The notes beneath the pieces were generated by a model. The model saw only the letters and a list, made by a program, of their open reading frames with translations. It had not been told where the DNA came from and did not search any database. Shown piece by piece: positions 28,029 through 36,352 of a stretch of DNA of 64,000 nucleotides. Made by a program: the position numbers and the translations under genes. Numbering within the stretch: position 1 is the stretch's first letter; each line of letters opens with the position of its first letter. Source of the DNA: Streptomyces zagrosensis (GTDB lineage: Bacteria > Actinomycetota > Actinomycetes > Streptomycetales > Streptomycetaceae); assembly GCF_014203645.1 (NCBI RefSeq), contig NZ_JACHJL010000023.1, forward strand, positions 58,605 through 122,604, given 5' to 3'.

Positions 28029-28772
28029 ATGACGCAGCACACCAAGGCCACCCAGTCGAGCAAGTCGGTCCTGCGCACCCGCGCCACCGTGCTGGCCGTG
28101 GGACTCGGCGGCTCACTTGCGCTGGGGACCGGTGTGGCGCTGGCAGCGGCACCGCAGTCCGATGTGTTCCCCGTGGCTTCGGCCGGTTCGCTGGAGAAGT
28201 CGGTTCAGGCGCAGGCGGACGCGCAGCAGAAGGCCGCCGACGCGGCGAAGAAGGGCGAGAAGGACGGCAAGAAGTCCGGCAAGGACAAGAAGGCCGACCA
28301 CCGCGGTAAGGGCAAGCACGCGGACCGCTCCAAGCGTGGCCCGCTGAATGCCGCCTCGTGGATCGCCCCGGTCGGCGACGTGCCGCTGAGCGCGCCGTTC
28401 GCGGCCGGCGGTGCCCGCTGGGCCCACGGCCACTCCGGTCAGGACTTCGTCGTCTCCGTCGGCACCTCGGTGAAGGCCGCCCACGGCGGCACCGTGGTCA
28501 AGGCTGGCGGCAACGGTGGCGGTGACGGCCCCGCGTACGGCAACGCCATCGTGATCAAGCACGGCGGCAACACGTACTCGCAGTACGCCCACCTTTCCAA
28601 GGTGAAGGTGAACGTGGGGGAGACCGTGCGCACGGGCGAGCAGATCGGCCTGTCAGGCAACACCGGTAACTCCTCCGGGCCGCACCTGCACTTCGAGGTC
28701 CGCACCGGCCCCAACTACGGCTCGGGCATCGAGCCGATGGGCTTCCTGCGTCACCACGGCGTGCGCTTCTGA
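28029..28772 (+). CDS. Secreted M23-family peptidoglycan endopeptidase
   Basis: A 247-residue secreted protein. A signal peptide (about 1-40) has the hydrophobic core VLAVGLGGSLALGTGVAL and an ALAAA cleavage area. A Lys/Ala-rich linker (about 55-105, AADAAKKGEKDGKKSGKDKK) follows, then the LytM/M23 domain: HSGQDF carries the first zinc ligands, AHGGTVVKAGGN is the core and GPHLHFEVRTG is the HxH motif. Such enzymes cut peptide cross-bridges in peptidoglycan during growth. It is monocistronic, with a good ribosome site upstream and a strong terminator downstream. Confidence 0.95.
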   Translation: MTQHTKATQSSKSVLRTRATVLAVGLGGSLALGTGVALAAAPQSDVFPVASAGSLEKSVQAQADAQQKAADAAKKGEKDGKKSGKDKKADHRGKGKHADRSKRGPLNAASWIAPVGDVPLSAPFAAGGARWAHGHSGQDFVVSVGTSVKAAHGGTVVKAGGNGGGDGPAYGNAIVIKHGGNTYSQYAHLSKVKVNVGETVRTGEQIGLSGNTGNSSGPHLHFEVRTGPNYGSGIEPMGFLRHHGVRF

Positions 28773-28910
28773 GCCTGCCCGCGGGCTTGCACCCCATGCC
28801 TGACCTCATGCCTGACCTGCGGGTCCGCCTCCTGAGTGGTGCTCGATGCGCTGCTCAGGGCGGCGGCCCCCGCAATGAGCCGTCCTTCGTGACGGCTCCC
28901 CCGTGACAAG

Positions 28911-28950
28911 AGCGGCGGCCCGGTCGAAGAGACCGGGCCGCCGCTTTTTT
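28911..28950 (+). terminator. Rho-independent terminator between the M23 gene and a convergent gene
   Basis: A perfect 15-bp stem, AGCGGCGGCCCGGTC / GACCGGGCCGCCGCT, with loop GAAGA, is followed by TTTTTT (28945-28950). It lies ~140 bp past the M23 stop and ~50 bp before the end of the minus-strand membrane protein gene. Confidence 0.95.
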
Positions 28951-28997
28951 GTCTGTGGTGTTGTCGGTCCGTGCGCAGGAGCGCGAGGGCTGCGTCC

Positions 28998-29489
28998 TTA
29001 GACGCGCTCGCGGTGTGGCGCCCAGCCGCCCGTGGGGCCGCCCGTCTCCGCGATGCCAAGCGGCCTCGCCAGGGCCGCGGAGAGCGCCGCGCACAGCGGA
29101 AGCTGGAGCGTGAACAGCGCGATGATCAGCATGACGAACCCGTAGTCCACGGCCTGGCCGACGCCATCGCCATCGGCCAGGGACTGGAGCACGCTGACGA
29201 CCAGCAACACCACCGCGTACGCGACGGTGCTCTGCGCCGAGATCAGCCACCGGTGCGGGGTCGGCCGTAGCCGGGTCAGTACGCCGATGACCAGTGCGGC
29301 GGCCAGCGGAAAGAGGAGCGCGGAGGCGGTGAGCCAGTCCCCCGAGAACGTCTCCCACGAGCTGTCGCCGTCGTCGTCGGGATAGCCGCCCGCGTAGATC
29401 AACACGAACGACAAGAGCGCACCCACCACCCATGGACCGAACGAAGCCGCTACGGCGAACGTGGCTGCCTTGGGAAGAGGTGCGCTCAT
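28998..29489 (-). CDS. Multi-pass membrane protein of unknown function
   Basis: A 163-residue protein with about four hydrophobic helices: AVAASFGPWVVGALLSFVLI, ALLFPLAAALVIGVL, TVAYAVVLLVVSVL and FVMLIIALFTLQLPL. An acidic loop (YPDDDGDSSW) lies between the first two. It resembles small DUF-type integral membrane proteins of Streptomyces; I recognise no functional motif. The ATG at 29489 is preferred over the TTG at 29501, though neither has a strong ribosome site. Confidence 0.75.
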   Translation of the reverse strand: MSAPLPKAATFAVAASFGPWVVGALLSFVLIYAGGYPDDDGDSSWETFSGDWLTASALLFPLAAALVIGVLTRLRPTPHRWLISAQSTVAYAVVLLVVSVLQSLADGDGVGQAVDYGFVMLIIALFTLQLPLCAALSAALARPLGIAETGGPTGGWAPHRERV

Positions 29490-29544
29490 GAGTCGTGCCA
29501 ATCGTCAAAGAATCAGACGGACGGCTTGGATACCGTGCAGTGCG

Positions 29545-30891
29545 TCAGTATCCGCCGTTGTTGCCAATCGTAGCCGCGGGGCAAGCCGGCTTAAACAGGC
29601 ACAGCGGGCTGGCCTGCTTGCTGGTGTGCAGGAACTTCGTGTACGTCTTCATCGGGGACCGAGTGAATCCGCTGATGATGATCTCGTGGTCGGGCATCCG
29701 CTTGTGCCGACCCGAAATGTAGAAGTCGCCGCTGCGGCTGATCCGGGCGTTGTAGTAACCGGAAATGCTGCCGACGCCGCAATACGGGTTACCGGCCTCG
29801 GTGATGCCCCGAACCTCGGCGGACTTCGAGTTCTGCGACATCACGCGGAAGGACATCTTCTTTCCGCTCGCCGTCTTCTTCGCGACGAACTTGCCATTCG
29901 TCTTGTAGACGTGCGTCGTGCCGATGTGCTTGCTCCACGACGAGCTGCCCTGCGGCCAGTAGACGGTGCCGGTCAGATCGGTGCGGTGGCTCTTGCTGTC
30001 CGCCTTGCTGAAGCCGCGGTTGTCGCCCGCGTACTTGTAGCCCTTGGTGTACTTGCAGCCCGTTGGCGCGGTGACCCACTTGCTGCGGATGAAGGTGCGG
30101 TACTTGATCGTCGTGGAGTGGTACGACTTGGCCTTGGCCTCCGCCGACCGCGCGGCCGTCTCCAGCGCGGCGGTGTTGGCCGACTGCGGCACCTGAACGT
30201 TCAGGCTCCAGGTGTGCCCGTTGACCGGCACCTCGCCGGTCCGGTTGAACGTGGCCTGCTCGCTGTCCGTCCACTCGCTCGCCGGGGCCTTGGCCGTCGT
30301 GGCGATGCGGTACTCGCTGGCGGCACCGGGGCGAACCCGGGTGTCCCGCAGGTTGGTGCCCTGCGTGGTGCCGATCAACTCGCCGTCCCGGAACACCTGG
30401 TACCGGTCGGCGTCGCGCACGCCCGGCCAGGAGAGGTCAACGAACTTGGAGTTGGAGGCCCAGGCCGCCCGCGCGGACGCGGTGGAGGTGCTGGCCAAGG
30501 TGGTGCCGGCCAGCGTCGGCCCGTCGCTGCCCTTGCCCTTGAGCAGGGTGAAGTCGGTGGCCGCGCCCTTGATGTGGCGCAGCGCCTGCGGGGCCTGGCC
30601 GGCGCCGGTGAGGAAGCGGCCCTGCGCGGCGCTGAAGCGGTAGCCCGCGCTCGGGGCGGCGCCGGTTAGCGCGCTGCCCTCGGCGGTGTGGTGCGCGGCG
30701 GTGCGCGCGGCGTCCACCCCGGGCGCCTGCGCGCCATCGGTCAACGGGCTCGCCACCGCGCCGGTGGTGCCGCCCGTCACCAGGGCCAGCGGCAGCGCGA
30801 CGGCCGCCAATGTCCTGGGCAGCGAACGGCGGGAGCGCGCCGCGCCGGTGGGCTGTGTCGGGTTGGTGGAAGAGGTGCGTATGGAGCGCAT
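29545..30891 (-). CDS. Secreted protein of unknown function (possible DUF3238-like C-terminus)
   Basis: A 448-residue exported protein. A long signal peptide has RR basic residues and the core LAAVALPLALVTGGTTGAVA. The middle contains a fibronectin-III-like stretch (KFVDLSWPGVRDADRYQVFR ... EYRIATTAKAPAS). The C-terminal ~190 residues hold KYRTFIRSKWVTAP, YAGDNRGFSKADSKSHRTDL and DFYISGRHKRMPDHEIII, which resembles the DUF3238 family found in secreted Gram-positive proteins. Four cysteines in that part could form disulfides. Function unknown. It is monocistronic, with ~230 bp of non-coding sequence upstream. Confidence 0.75.
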   Translation of the reverse strand: MRSIRTSSTNPTQPTGAARSRRSLPRTLAAVALPLALVTGGTTGAVASPLTDGAQAPGVDAARTAAHHTAEGSALTGAAPSAGYRFSAAQGRFLTGAGQAPQALRHIKGAATDFTLLKGKGSDGPTLAGTTLASTSTASARAAWASNSKFVDLSWPGVRDADRYQVFRDGELIGTTQGTNLRDTRVRPGAASEYRIATTAKAPASEWTDSEQATFNRTGEVPVNGHTWSLNVQVPQSANTAALETAARSAEAKAKSYHSTTIKYRTFIRSKWVTAPTGCKYTKGYKYAGDNRGFSKADSKSHRTDLTGTVYWPQGSSSWSKHIGTTHVYKTNGKFVAKKTASGKKMSFRVMSQNSKSAEVRGITEAGNPYCGVGSISGYYNARISRSGDFYISGRHKRMPDHEIIISGFTRSPMKTYTKFLHTSKQASPLCLFKPACPAATIGNNGGY

Positions 30892-31118
30892 GAAGTGATG
30901 TCCCCCAGAATGCCCAGCGGCCTAGTTTCGGCCACCGCGGTATCGGTCGTGACGGGTCCAAATGCGACCGCGCCGCAGGTCACCCTATCTTTGTTGGCGC
31001 GTACAGGCCACGTATGGGGTGGCGGATAACCGGTGATGGCTGGGTGGGTGGGCGAGTGGTCGGCCGGCCGGCTGGCTGGGTTGCCGGGCGGCCGGCCAGT
31101 GCACCGGGTGGGCAGGTA

Positions 31119-31997
31119 TCACGCGTTCGGGAGTAGGTGGCGGTAGCTGTTCGGGTGCTCGCGGAGATAGTCCGCGAAGGAGCGCGCGGGACTGCCGGTC
31201 AGCCGGGGCACCGCGTCGGAGACGGCGCTCATCTCGTTGGCGGCGATGGCCTCGTACGAGCTGACCCAGCCCGCTAGTTCCCAGGCCGCCGCGTCGTAGC
31301 CGGCCCGTGAGGCGTACGCCTCGTCGTGGCTCTCGGCGACGTAGCGGATCTCCCGCCCGGTCACGCGGCCCAGCGTGTCGGCGACCTCGGCAAGCGAGAG
31401 CGATACCGGGCCTGTGACGTCGTAGGTGACTCCGTTGTGCTCGCCAGCGTCGGAGGTCAGCACGGCCGCGGCGACCCCGGCGACGTCCTCGTGCGCCACC
31501 GCCGCGACCCTGCCCTCGCCCGCCGGGCCTCGGATCACCCCATCGTCGCTGGTCATCGCGGGGAAGGCGGCGAGGTAGAAGCTGTCCCGCAGAAAGGTGA
31601 AGGGCAGTCCGCAGCCGCGGATGTGCCGTTCGGTGTGCCAGTGGTCGCGGGCGAAGGTGAAGGTGGCGTCCGGCGCGGCGCCCTGGAAGGACACGTACAC
31701 GATGCGCTGAACGCCCGCCGCCACCGCGGCGTCCACGGCGGTGATGTGCTCGCGCACCCGGTCCGCGCTCTCCCGGGCCGAGACCAGGAACAACGTGTCC
31801 GCCCCCTCGATGGCGCGGCGCATCGCCACACCGTCCCCGTATTCGGCGGCCGGCGCCGCAATCGCGCCCGGCAGGTCGGGGAGCTTGGCCGGGTCGCGGG
31901 CCAGCAGGCGCTGGCTGACACCTGCGGTGGCGAGCCGTTGCGCAACGCGCCCACCGATGCGGCCGGACGCTCCACTGACGGCGATGACTGGGGGCAT
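31119..31997 (-). CDS. NmrA-like NAD(P)-binding oxidoreductase
   Basis: A 292-residue Rossmann protein. The N-terminal GASGRIGGRVAQRLA is the GxxGxxG motif of atypical SDR/NmrA proteins. It continues ADTLFLVSARES, RIVYVSFQGAAPDATF and FTFLRDSFYLAAFP, matching the NAD(P)H quinone oxidoreductase/NmrA family (QOR2-like). The catalytic Tyr-Lys pair of classical SDRs is absent, as usual for the family, so it may be a reductase or a redox-sensing regulator. The ATG at 31997 follows GAGGAGAGG. It has no operon partner. Confidence 0.88.
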   Translation of the reverse strand: MPPVIAVSGASGRIGGRVAQRLATAGVSQRLLARDPAKLPDLPGAIAAPAAEYGDGVAMRRAIEGADTLFLVSARESADRVREHITAVDAAVAAGVQRIVYVSFQGAAPDATFTFARDHWHTERHIRGCGLPFTFLRDSFYLAAFPAMTSDDGVIRGPAGEGRVAAVAHEDVAGVAAAVLTSDAGEHNGVTYDVTGPVSLSLAEVADTLGRVTGREIRYVAESHDEAYASRAGYDAAAWELAGWVSSYEAIAANEMSAVSDAVPRLTGSPARSFADYLREHPNSYRHLLPNA

Positions 31998-32161
31998 GGC
32001 GGGTGAGTCCTCTCCTCGCGTGCGGTGAGTGCCAGTGTGCGCGCGACGGGTGCGCCGCGTGGCACTCGACGCGGCCCGGGCGCCGCCGTCAGACCCCCGT
32101 GCCACGATCGGACGCGTGCGGCGTCACCTCGGGCGGGGCCGCACACAAGCGCAGGATCAGT

Positions 32162-32342
32162 CGGGCACGTGGATGATCAGCTTCACTTCGGTACCTCGAT
32201 GATCGGGATCGCTTCGGTACGTGGACGGTCAGGACCAGTTCGGTGCATGGACGGTCGGGATCGGTTCGGTGCGTGGATGATCGGGATCAGTCCGGTACGT
32301 GGACGGTCGGGATCAGTCCGGTACGTGGATGATCGGGAAGCT
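32162..32342. repeat. 26-bp minisatellite overlapping the 3' end of cseC
   Basis: Seven head-to-tail units begin at 32162, 32189, 32215, 32241, 32267, 32293 and 32319 with period 26 (first 27). The consensus is CGGTACGTGGATGATCGGGA plus TCAGTY. The last unit and part of the sixth code (minus strand) for the final residues FPIIHVPD of CseC; the TGA at 32313-32315 lies inside unit six. The remaining units lie beyond the stop in the 315-bp gap up to the NmrA-like gene, which otherwise holds nothing recognisable. Divergence rises towards the left end. Confidence 0.93.
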
Positions 32343-33614
32343 GCCCGTGTTGGTGGGGGCGGAGTCCGGGAGCCACAGCAGCGCGACCGCGCCTCCCCGA
32401 CCCCCCTCCGCGGTCGGCTCCGCGTTACGGAAGGTGAGGCGGGCGCCAAGAACCCGGGCCTGCCCTTGGGCGATGGTCAGGCCCAGGCCGTGGCCCTTGC
32501 CGGAGCGGTCGCTCGCCCCGGTGCGAAAGCGGCTCGGCCCCTCCTTCAAGAGCTCATCGGGGAAGCCAGAGCCGTGGTCGCGGACCCGGATCATCCGACC
32601 CTCGATGGTGACCTCGAACGGCGGCTTGCCGTGTTTGGCCGCATTGGCGAGCAGATTGCCGACGATGCGCTCCAGCCGGCGCGGGTCGGTGGTCACATAG
32701 GCGTCCCATATGACCGTGATGCGCGCCTCGGGTGCCACCATCCGCACCCGGCGGGCGATGAACTCGCCCAGCTCGATGTCCTCAAGCTCCGCACGCTCGG
32801 CGAAGCCGTCGAGTCTGGCCACCTCCAGGACGTCCTCGACCAGCGTGCGCATGGCCTGAGCTCGGTCCCGTACCAGCTCGGTGGGGCGGCCGGGCGGCAG
32901 CAGCTCGGCCGCGGTGAGCAGCCCCGTGACGGGGGTGCGCAGCTCGTGCGCGATATCGGCGGTGACCCGGCGCTCGGCCTCAAGACGTTGCCGTAACGCG
33001 TCGGCCATGCCATCGATCGCACGGGCCAACTCGTCGGTCTCGTCCCGTACGCGCCCGCCGATCTCCTCCCTTACCCGTACCTGGCTGTCGCCCTCGGCGA
33101 CCTTGCGGGCCGCGGCGGCGGCCTTGCGCAGCCGGCGGGAGAGCTGGTCGCCGATGAGTACGCCGAGTGCCACGCCGCCGAGCACGACGGCGAGCGAGCC
33201 GACGACCAGCACCCGATCGAGGTCGTCCAGGACGGCGAAGCGGTCCAGGAACTGGCCGTGCACCGACAGCACCCGGCCATCGCTGACCGGCACCGATGCC
33301 CACACCTCGGGCGTGCCGGAGCCGTTGTCTTGCAGGTAGGTTGCGCGCAGGCCGCGCGTGGCCTCGTCCTTGAGCTGTTGCGGCAGCGCGGGGTCATCCA
33401 ACTTGGCCTGGAACAGCAGCCGATGTGTGGACTCGTAAAAGCGCTGCGCGACCTGTACGCGCTCGTCCATGACGTCGCGGCTGTTGTCGAGCATGGACAC
33501 GCGGGCGGCGTTGTGCACGACGAGGCTGAGCGAGGTGGCGATCAGGGCGCCCACGCAGGCGATGGCCAGGCTGACCTTCCAGCGCAGCCCGGTGCGAAAG
33601 GCGAACCTGGCCAT
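32313..33614 (-). CDS. cseC: Sensor histidine kinase CseC (envelope stress)
   Basis: A 433-residue membrane kinase. TM1 spans residues ~13-32 (VSLAIACVGALIATSLSLVV). An extracytoplasmic loop of ~100 residues follows, then TM2 at ~135-155 (VLVVGSLAVVLGGVALGVLI), a HAMP domain, the phospho-His in ADIAHELRTPVTG near residue 222, the N-box NLLANAAKHG, the G1 box RDHGSGFP and the G2 box KGHGLGLTIAQG. In S. coelicolor CseC senses cell-wall damage and activates CseB. Gene order and type match sigE-cseA-cseB-cseC. It starts 3 bp after cseB. Its 3' end is embedded in a 26-bp tandem repeat. Confidence 0.93.
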   Translation of the reverse strand: MARFAFRTGLRWKVSLAIACVGALIATSLSLVVHNAARVSMLDNSRDVMDERVQVAQRFYESTHRLLFQAKLDDPALPQQLKDEATRGLRATYLQDNGSGTPEVWASVPVSDGRVLSVHGQFLDRFAVLDDLDRVLVVGSLAVVLGGVALGVLIGDQLSRRLRKAAAAARKVAEGDSQVRVREEIGGRVRDETDELARAIDGMADALRQRLEAERRVTADIAHELRTPVTGLLTAAELLPPGRPTELVRDRAQAMRTLVEDVLEVARLDGFAERAELEDIELGEFIARRVRMVAPEARITVIWDAYVTTDPRRLERIVGNLLANAAKHGKPPFEVTIEGRMIRVRDHGSGFPDELLKEGPSRFRTGASDRSGKGHGLGLTIAQGQARVLGARLTFRNAEPTAEGGRGGAVALLWLPDSAPTNTGSFPIIHVPD

Positions 33615-33617
33615 GTG

Positions 33618-34328
33618 TCAGCCCTTGAGCTTGTAGCCGAAGCCGCGGACCGTCTCGATCCGATCCTGACCGATCTTGCCGCGCAGCCGCTGCACATGGA
33701 CGTCCACGACACGGGTGTCGCCGCCCCAGCCGTAGTCCCACACGCGCTCAAGCAACCGATCGCGCGAGAGCACGGTGCCGGGCGCCGCCGAGAACTCAAG
33801 CAGCAACCGCATCTCGGTCGGCGTCAGCGCCACCGGTACGCCGCTCTTGCGGACCTCCATGCCCTCCGGGTCCACCTCCAGGTCACCGAAGCGCAACGGC
33901 CCCTCGCCACCCCCGGCCTCCGCCGACCGCGCCGCACCGACGCCACCGGGGCCGCTGGCGTGCCCGAAGCGGCGCAGCACGGCTCGGATGCGGGCAACGA
34001 GCACGGCGCCGTCGAACGGCTTGGTGACGTAGTCATCGGCGCCCGCCTCCAGGCCGAGCACCACATCGATGGAGTCGGCGCGAGCCGACAGCATGATCAC
34101 CGGCACCGTGGACTCATCGCGGATACGACGGCACAGGCTCACCCCGTCCAGGCCAGGCACCATCACATCGAGCAGGGCGATGTCCGGCTGGTTCGCCCGG
34201 AACCGCTCCAGGCCGGTCAGCCCGTCAGGCGCGGCCGTCACGACGAAGCCGTCTCGCTCCAACGCGAGCTGGGTGGCCTCGCGGATCACGTCGTCGTCCT
34301 CAACGAAGAGGACGTGGGTTTCCGCCAC
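33618..34328 (-). CDS. cseB: OmpR-family response regulator CseB
   Basis: A 236-residue response regulator. The receiver has acidic residues in VEDDD, phospho-acceptor D54 in LLDVMVPG, the conserved Thr/Ser in VIMLSAR and the Lys in TKPFDG. A Gly/Ala-rich linker precedes a PhoB-type winged helix (LTPTEMRLLLEFSAAPGTVL, RDRLLERVWDYGW, VDVHVQRLRGKIG). In the Cse system phosphorylated CseB activates the sigE promoter. The GTG start lies 8 bp after cseA and the stop 3 bp before cseC, giving a tightly packed operon. Confidence 0.94.
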   Translation of the reverse strand: MAETHVLFVEDDDVIREATQLALERDGFVVTAAPDGLTGLERFRANQPDIALLDVMVPGLDGVSLCRRIRDESTVPVIMLSARADSIDVVLGLEAGADDYVTKPFDGAVLVARIRAVLRRFGHASGPGGVGAARSAEAGGGEGPLRFGDLEVDPEGMEVRKSGVPVALTPTEMRLLLEFSAAPGTVLSRDRLLERVWDYGWGGDTRVVDVHVQRLRGKIGQDRIETVRGFGYKLKG

Positions 34329-34336
34329 GGTCGCCG

Positions 34337-35008
34337 TCAGCCTTCCGTTCCGTCGTCGTCACTGGGCAGGTCGTCGTCGTCCACGGTCTTGCTGAAGTCT
34401 GTGTGCGTACGTCCGGACTCGGCAAAACGCTGCCCGGACCAGCGGTAGTGGATGACGTCCTCGCCCGAAGGGCAGCACAGCGCGTCCCCAGCGTCGTACA
34501 CCTGCTGGGTGACGCGTAGCTCGTTCTTTTCGATGTCGGTAAAGACTGGTGCCTGCTCGGAGAGGAAGACGTTCGTGTAGTCCTTGCCCACCTTGCGGTA
34601 GACGTACGAGCCGATGCCGAAGCCATCCGCGCAGGTCATCACGTTGACGACCACATCGGCCACGGATGCGCCGGTCAGCTTGCCGTAGCTGACCTCCACC
34701 GGGTACTCGTCCTTGCCGCAGGGCTTGAGATCCCGCTTGAGGTCCTTATCGACCTTCGGGTCTGCCTTGATCAACGCTACGGGGTCCACCTTGGCCGGCG
34801 ACGGCGCCGCGGACGAAGTGGTACTGGTCGAGGGAGCGGCGCTGTCCCGGGAGACGGTCTCGCGCTTCGCCTCGCCTTCCTTACGCACGCCATCGCTGGC
34901 GGTGTTGCATCCTGCCAACACCAGGCCGGCCGCGGCGGCGAACGCCGCGACCGTGCCCCCGGTGAACAGGACGGTCTTGCTGGGAGCCGCCTTGATCAGG
35001 CCGCGCAC
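34337..35008 (-). CDS. cseA: Lipoprotein CseA
   Basis: A 223-residue lipoprotein. A signal peptide with VLFTGGTVAAFAAAAGLVLAGC ends in the lipobox LAGC (Cys near residue 34). A Ser/Thr-rich linker follows, then an extracytoplasmic domain with YPVEVSYGKLTGASVADVVV and an acidic tail (DDDDLPSDDDG). In S. coelicolor CseA is an extracytoplasmic lipoprotein that dampens SigE activity, probably through CseC. Its GTG start lies 12 bp upstream of the sigE stop, so the genes overlap and are probably translationally coupled. Confidence 0.92.
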   Translation of the reverse strand: MRGLIKAAPSKTVLFTGGTVAAFAAAAGLVLAGCNTASDGVRKEGEAKRETVSRDSAAPSTSTTSSAAPSPAKVDPVALIKADPKVDKDLKRDLKPCGKDEYPVEVSYGKLTGASVADVVVNVMTCADGFGIGSYVYRKVGKDYTNVFLSEQAPVFTDIEKNELRVTQQVYDAGDALCCPSGEDVIHYRWSGQRFAESGRTHTDFSKTVDDDDLPSDDDGTEG

Positions 35009-36039
35009 CTGTCCTGCCCCCGATCGTGGCGTTCGCTGTGCTCGCTTCGGTCGCCGTGCTCGTGGCCGGTGCCGGAGTTAGAGGCAGCGCCGGTGCGTAC
35101 GGTACGTCGGTCCCGGTCGGCGCGCACGGCCAACACCGGGGCGCGGCCCGAGCGCTGGTCCTGCGGCTGCCGCTGGCGGACCACCCCGGGAAGCGGGGCT
35201 GCGCTGGTGAGCGGGTTTGCGCTGGTGCTCACACCGCGGCGTCCGCCGACGCTCGCGCTCAGGTGTGCGGCGATGCGCGGGCTCGCTTGTGCGGGGATGC
35301 GCGGGGCCGCTTGTGCGGGGATGCGCGGGGTGCTGGTCTTCGGGCGGGCGCTGACGCCGGGGCCCCCGTTGACGCGGGCGTTGGCGCCGGCGCTCGCGCT
35401 CACCGTGCGCTGCGCGGCGCTCCCGGTCGCGCGGGCGTTCGCGCTGCTGCCGTGCGCGCGGATGCCCACGTTGTCGGCGCTGCCGCTGTCGCTGCTCGGG
35501 CAGCCGCGCCCCTGGCGCTCGGCGCGCTCCAGCGCGATGGCATCCAGGTCACGGCTCTCCAACTCCTGCCGCAGCCGGGCCAGAGCACGGTGCAGCGTGC
35601 TCTTGACGGTGCCGGTGGACATGCCCAGCGCCTCCGCGGTTTCCTCGGTGCTCATCTGTTCCCAGTGTCGCAGCACGACAACGCTGCGTTGCTTCGGAGC
35701 CAGGCACGAGAGGATGTCCATCAGCAGCTCACGGTCCGCGTGCTGCTCGGTGCCGTCCTCGACGCGCGCGTCCGGCAGCTCCTCGGTGGGCACCTCATCC
35801 AGCTTGCGGGCGCGCCACCACTCCGTACGCGTGTTGATCATGACACGACGGAGGTAGGCGTCGGCCAGTGACTTGTCGGCGATGCCGTCCCAGCGGCCGT
35901 ATGTGCGTACCAACGCGGTCTGGAGAAGGTCCTGCGCCTCGATCGGGTCGGGGACTAGCCGGCGGGCGCTGCGAAGCAACGCGTCCTGCCGGTTCCGCAC
36001 GTAGTCCTCGAAATCCAGTACCTCGCCGCTGCTGGCCAT
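34996..36039 (-). CDS. sigE: RNA polymerase sigma factor SigE (ECF) with a long C-terminal insertion
   Basis: Residues ~1-180 are a complete ECF sigma factor. Region 2 reads DALLRSARRLVPDPIEAQDL and YLRRVMINTRTEWWRA; region 4 reads LAPKQRSVVVLRHWEQMSTE and GMSTGTVKSTLHRALARLR. SigE directs the cell-envelope stress regulon and is controlled by CseABC. Known SigE proteins are about 175-180 residues; this frame has 347. The extra ~165 residues after DLDAIALERAE are Ser/Ala/Arg-rich with PRIPAQA repeats. The final residues DRCAA resemble, from memory, the normal SigE end, so this looks like an in-frame insertion just before the terminus. ATG 36039 follows GGAGG. Confidence 0.92.
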   Translation of the reverse strand: MASSGEVLDFEDYVRNRQDALLRSARRLVPDPIEAQDLLQTALVRTYGRWDGIADKSLADAYLRRVMINTRTEWWRARKLDEVPTEELPDARVEDGTEQHADRELLMDILSCLAPKQRSVVVLRHWEQMSTEETAEALGMSTGTVKSTLHRALARLRQELESRDLDAIALERAERQGRGCPSSDSGSADNVGIRAHGSSANARATGSAAQRTVSASAGANARVNGGPGVSARPKTSTPRIPAQAAPRIPAQASPRIAAHLSASVGGRRGVSTSANPLTSAAPLPGVVRQRQPQDQRSGRAPVLAVRADRDRRTVRTGAASNSGTGHEHGDRSEHSERHDRGQDRCAA

Positions 36040-36098
36040 CGCGCAGCCTCCATTCCACGGTGTTCCCCACGTCACGCCACCGGTCAAGTGGCCTGTTA

Positions 36099-36125
36099 CC
36101 GAAGAAGCTACGGAGGCGCTGTTGC
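36099..36125 (-). promoter_or_regulatory. Candidate SigE-type autoregulated promoter of sigE
   Basis: On the minus strand GCAAC (36125-36121) is followed after 16 bp by CTTCGG (36104-36099), ~60 bp before the sigE start. GCAAC is the known -35 element of SigE-dependent promoters, but the -10 element deviates from the expected CGTCT-like word. The rest of the 313-bp gap to mutY (36040-36352) holds a GC-rich repeat of GGCGGCAAGCC words (about 36262-36330) and no gene. Confidence 0.35.
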
Positions 36126-36352
36126 GGCATCCCGTACGACAGCACTGCCGCAGGTGCACAGCTACCCATAGGTTCTGTAACAGTGGCCGCCAAGGCTCCG
36201 CAACACGCCGCCGAGCTCACGGCCCGCGCCCGCGCCCTTACGCAGTGCTGCACGCGGCGGCAAGCCGGGCACGCTGACTCGACCAATGCCCGGCGGCAAG
36301 CCCGGCGAGCCCGGCGGCAAGCCGGGCGCGCTGGTCTGACCGTTGGGTCGGA

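Noticed and set aside
29461..30669. 402-codon plus-strand frame opposite the secreted protein
   Set aside because: The minus-strand gene has a signal peptide and coherent domains; this frame is an Arg/Gly/Val-rich shadow.
32162..32342. CRISPR array
   Set aside because: The 26-bp units are directly adjacent with no spacers and no cas genes are near; it is a tandem minisatellite.
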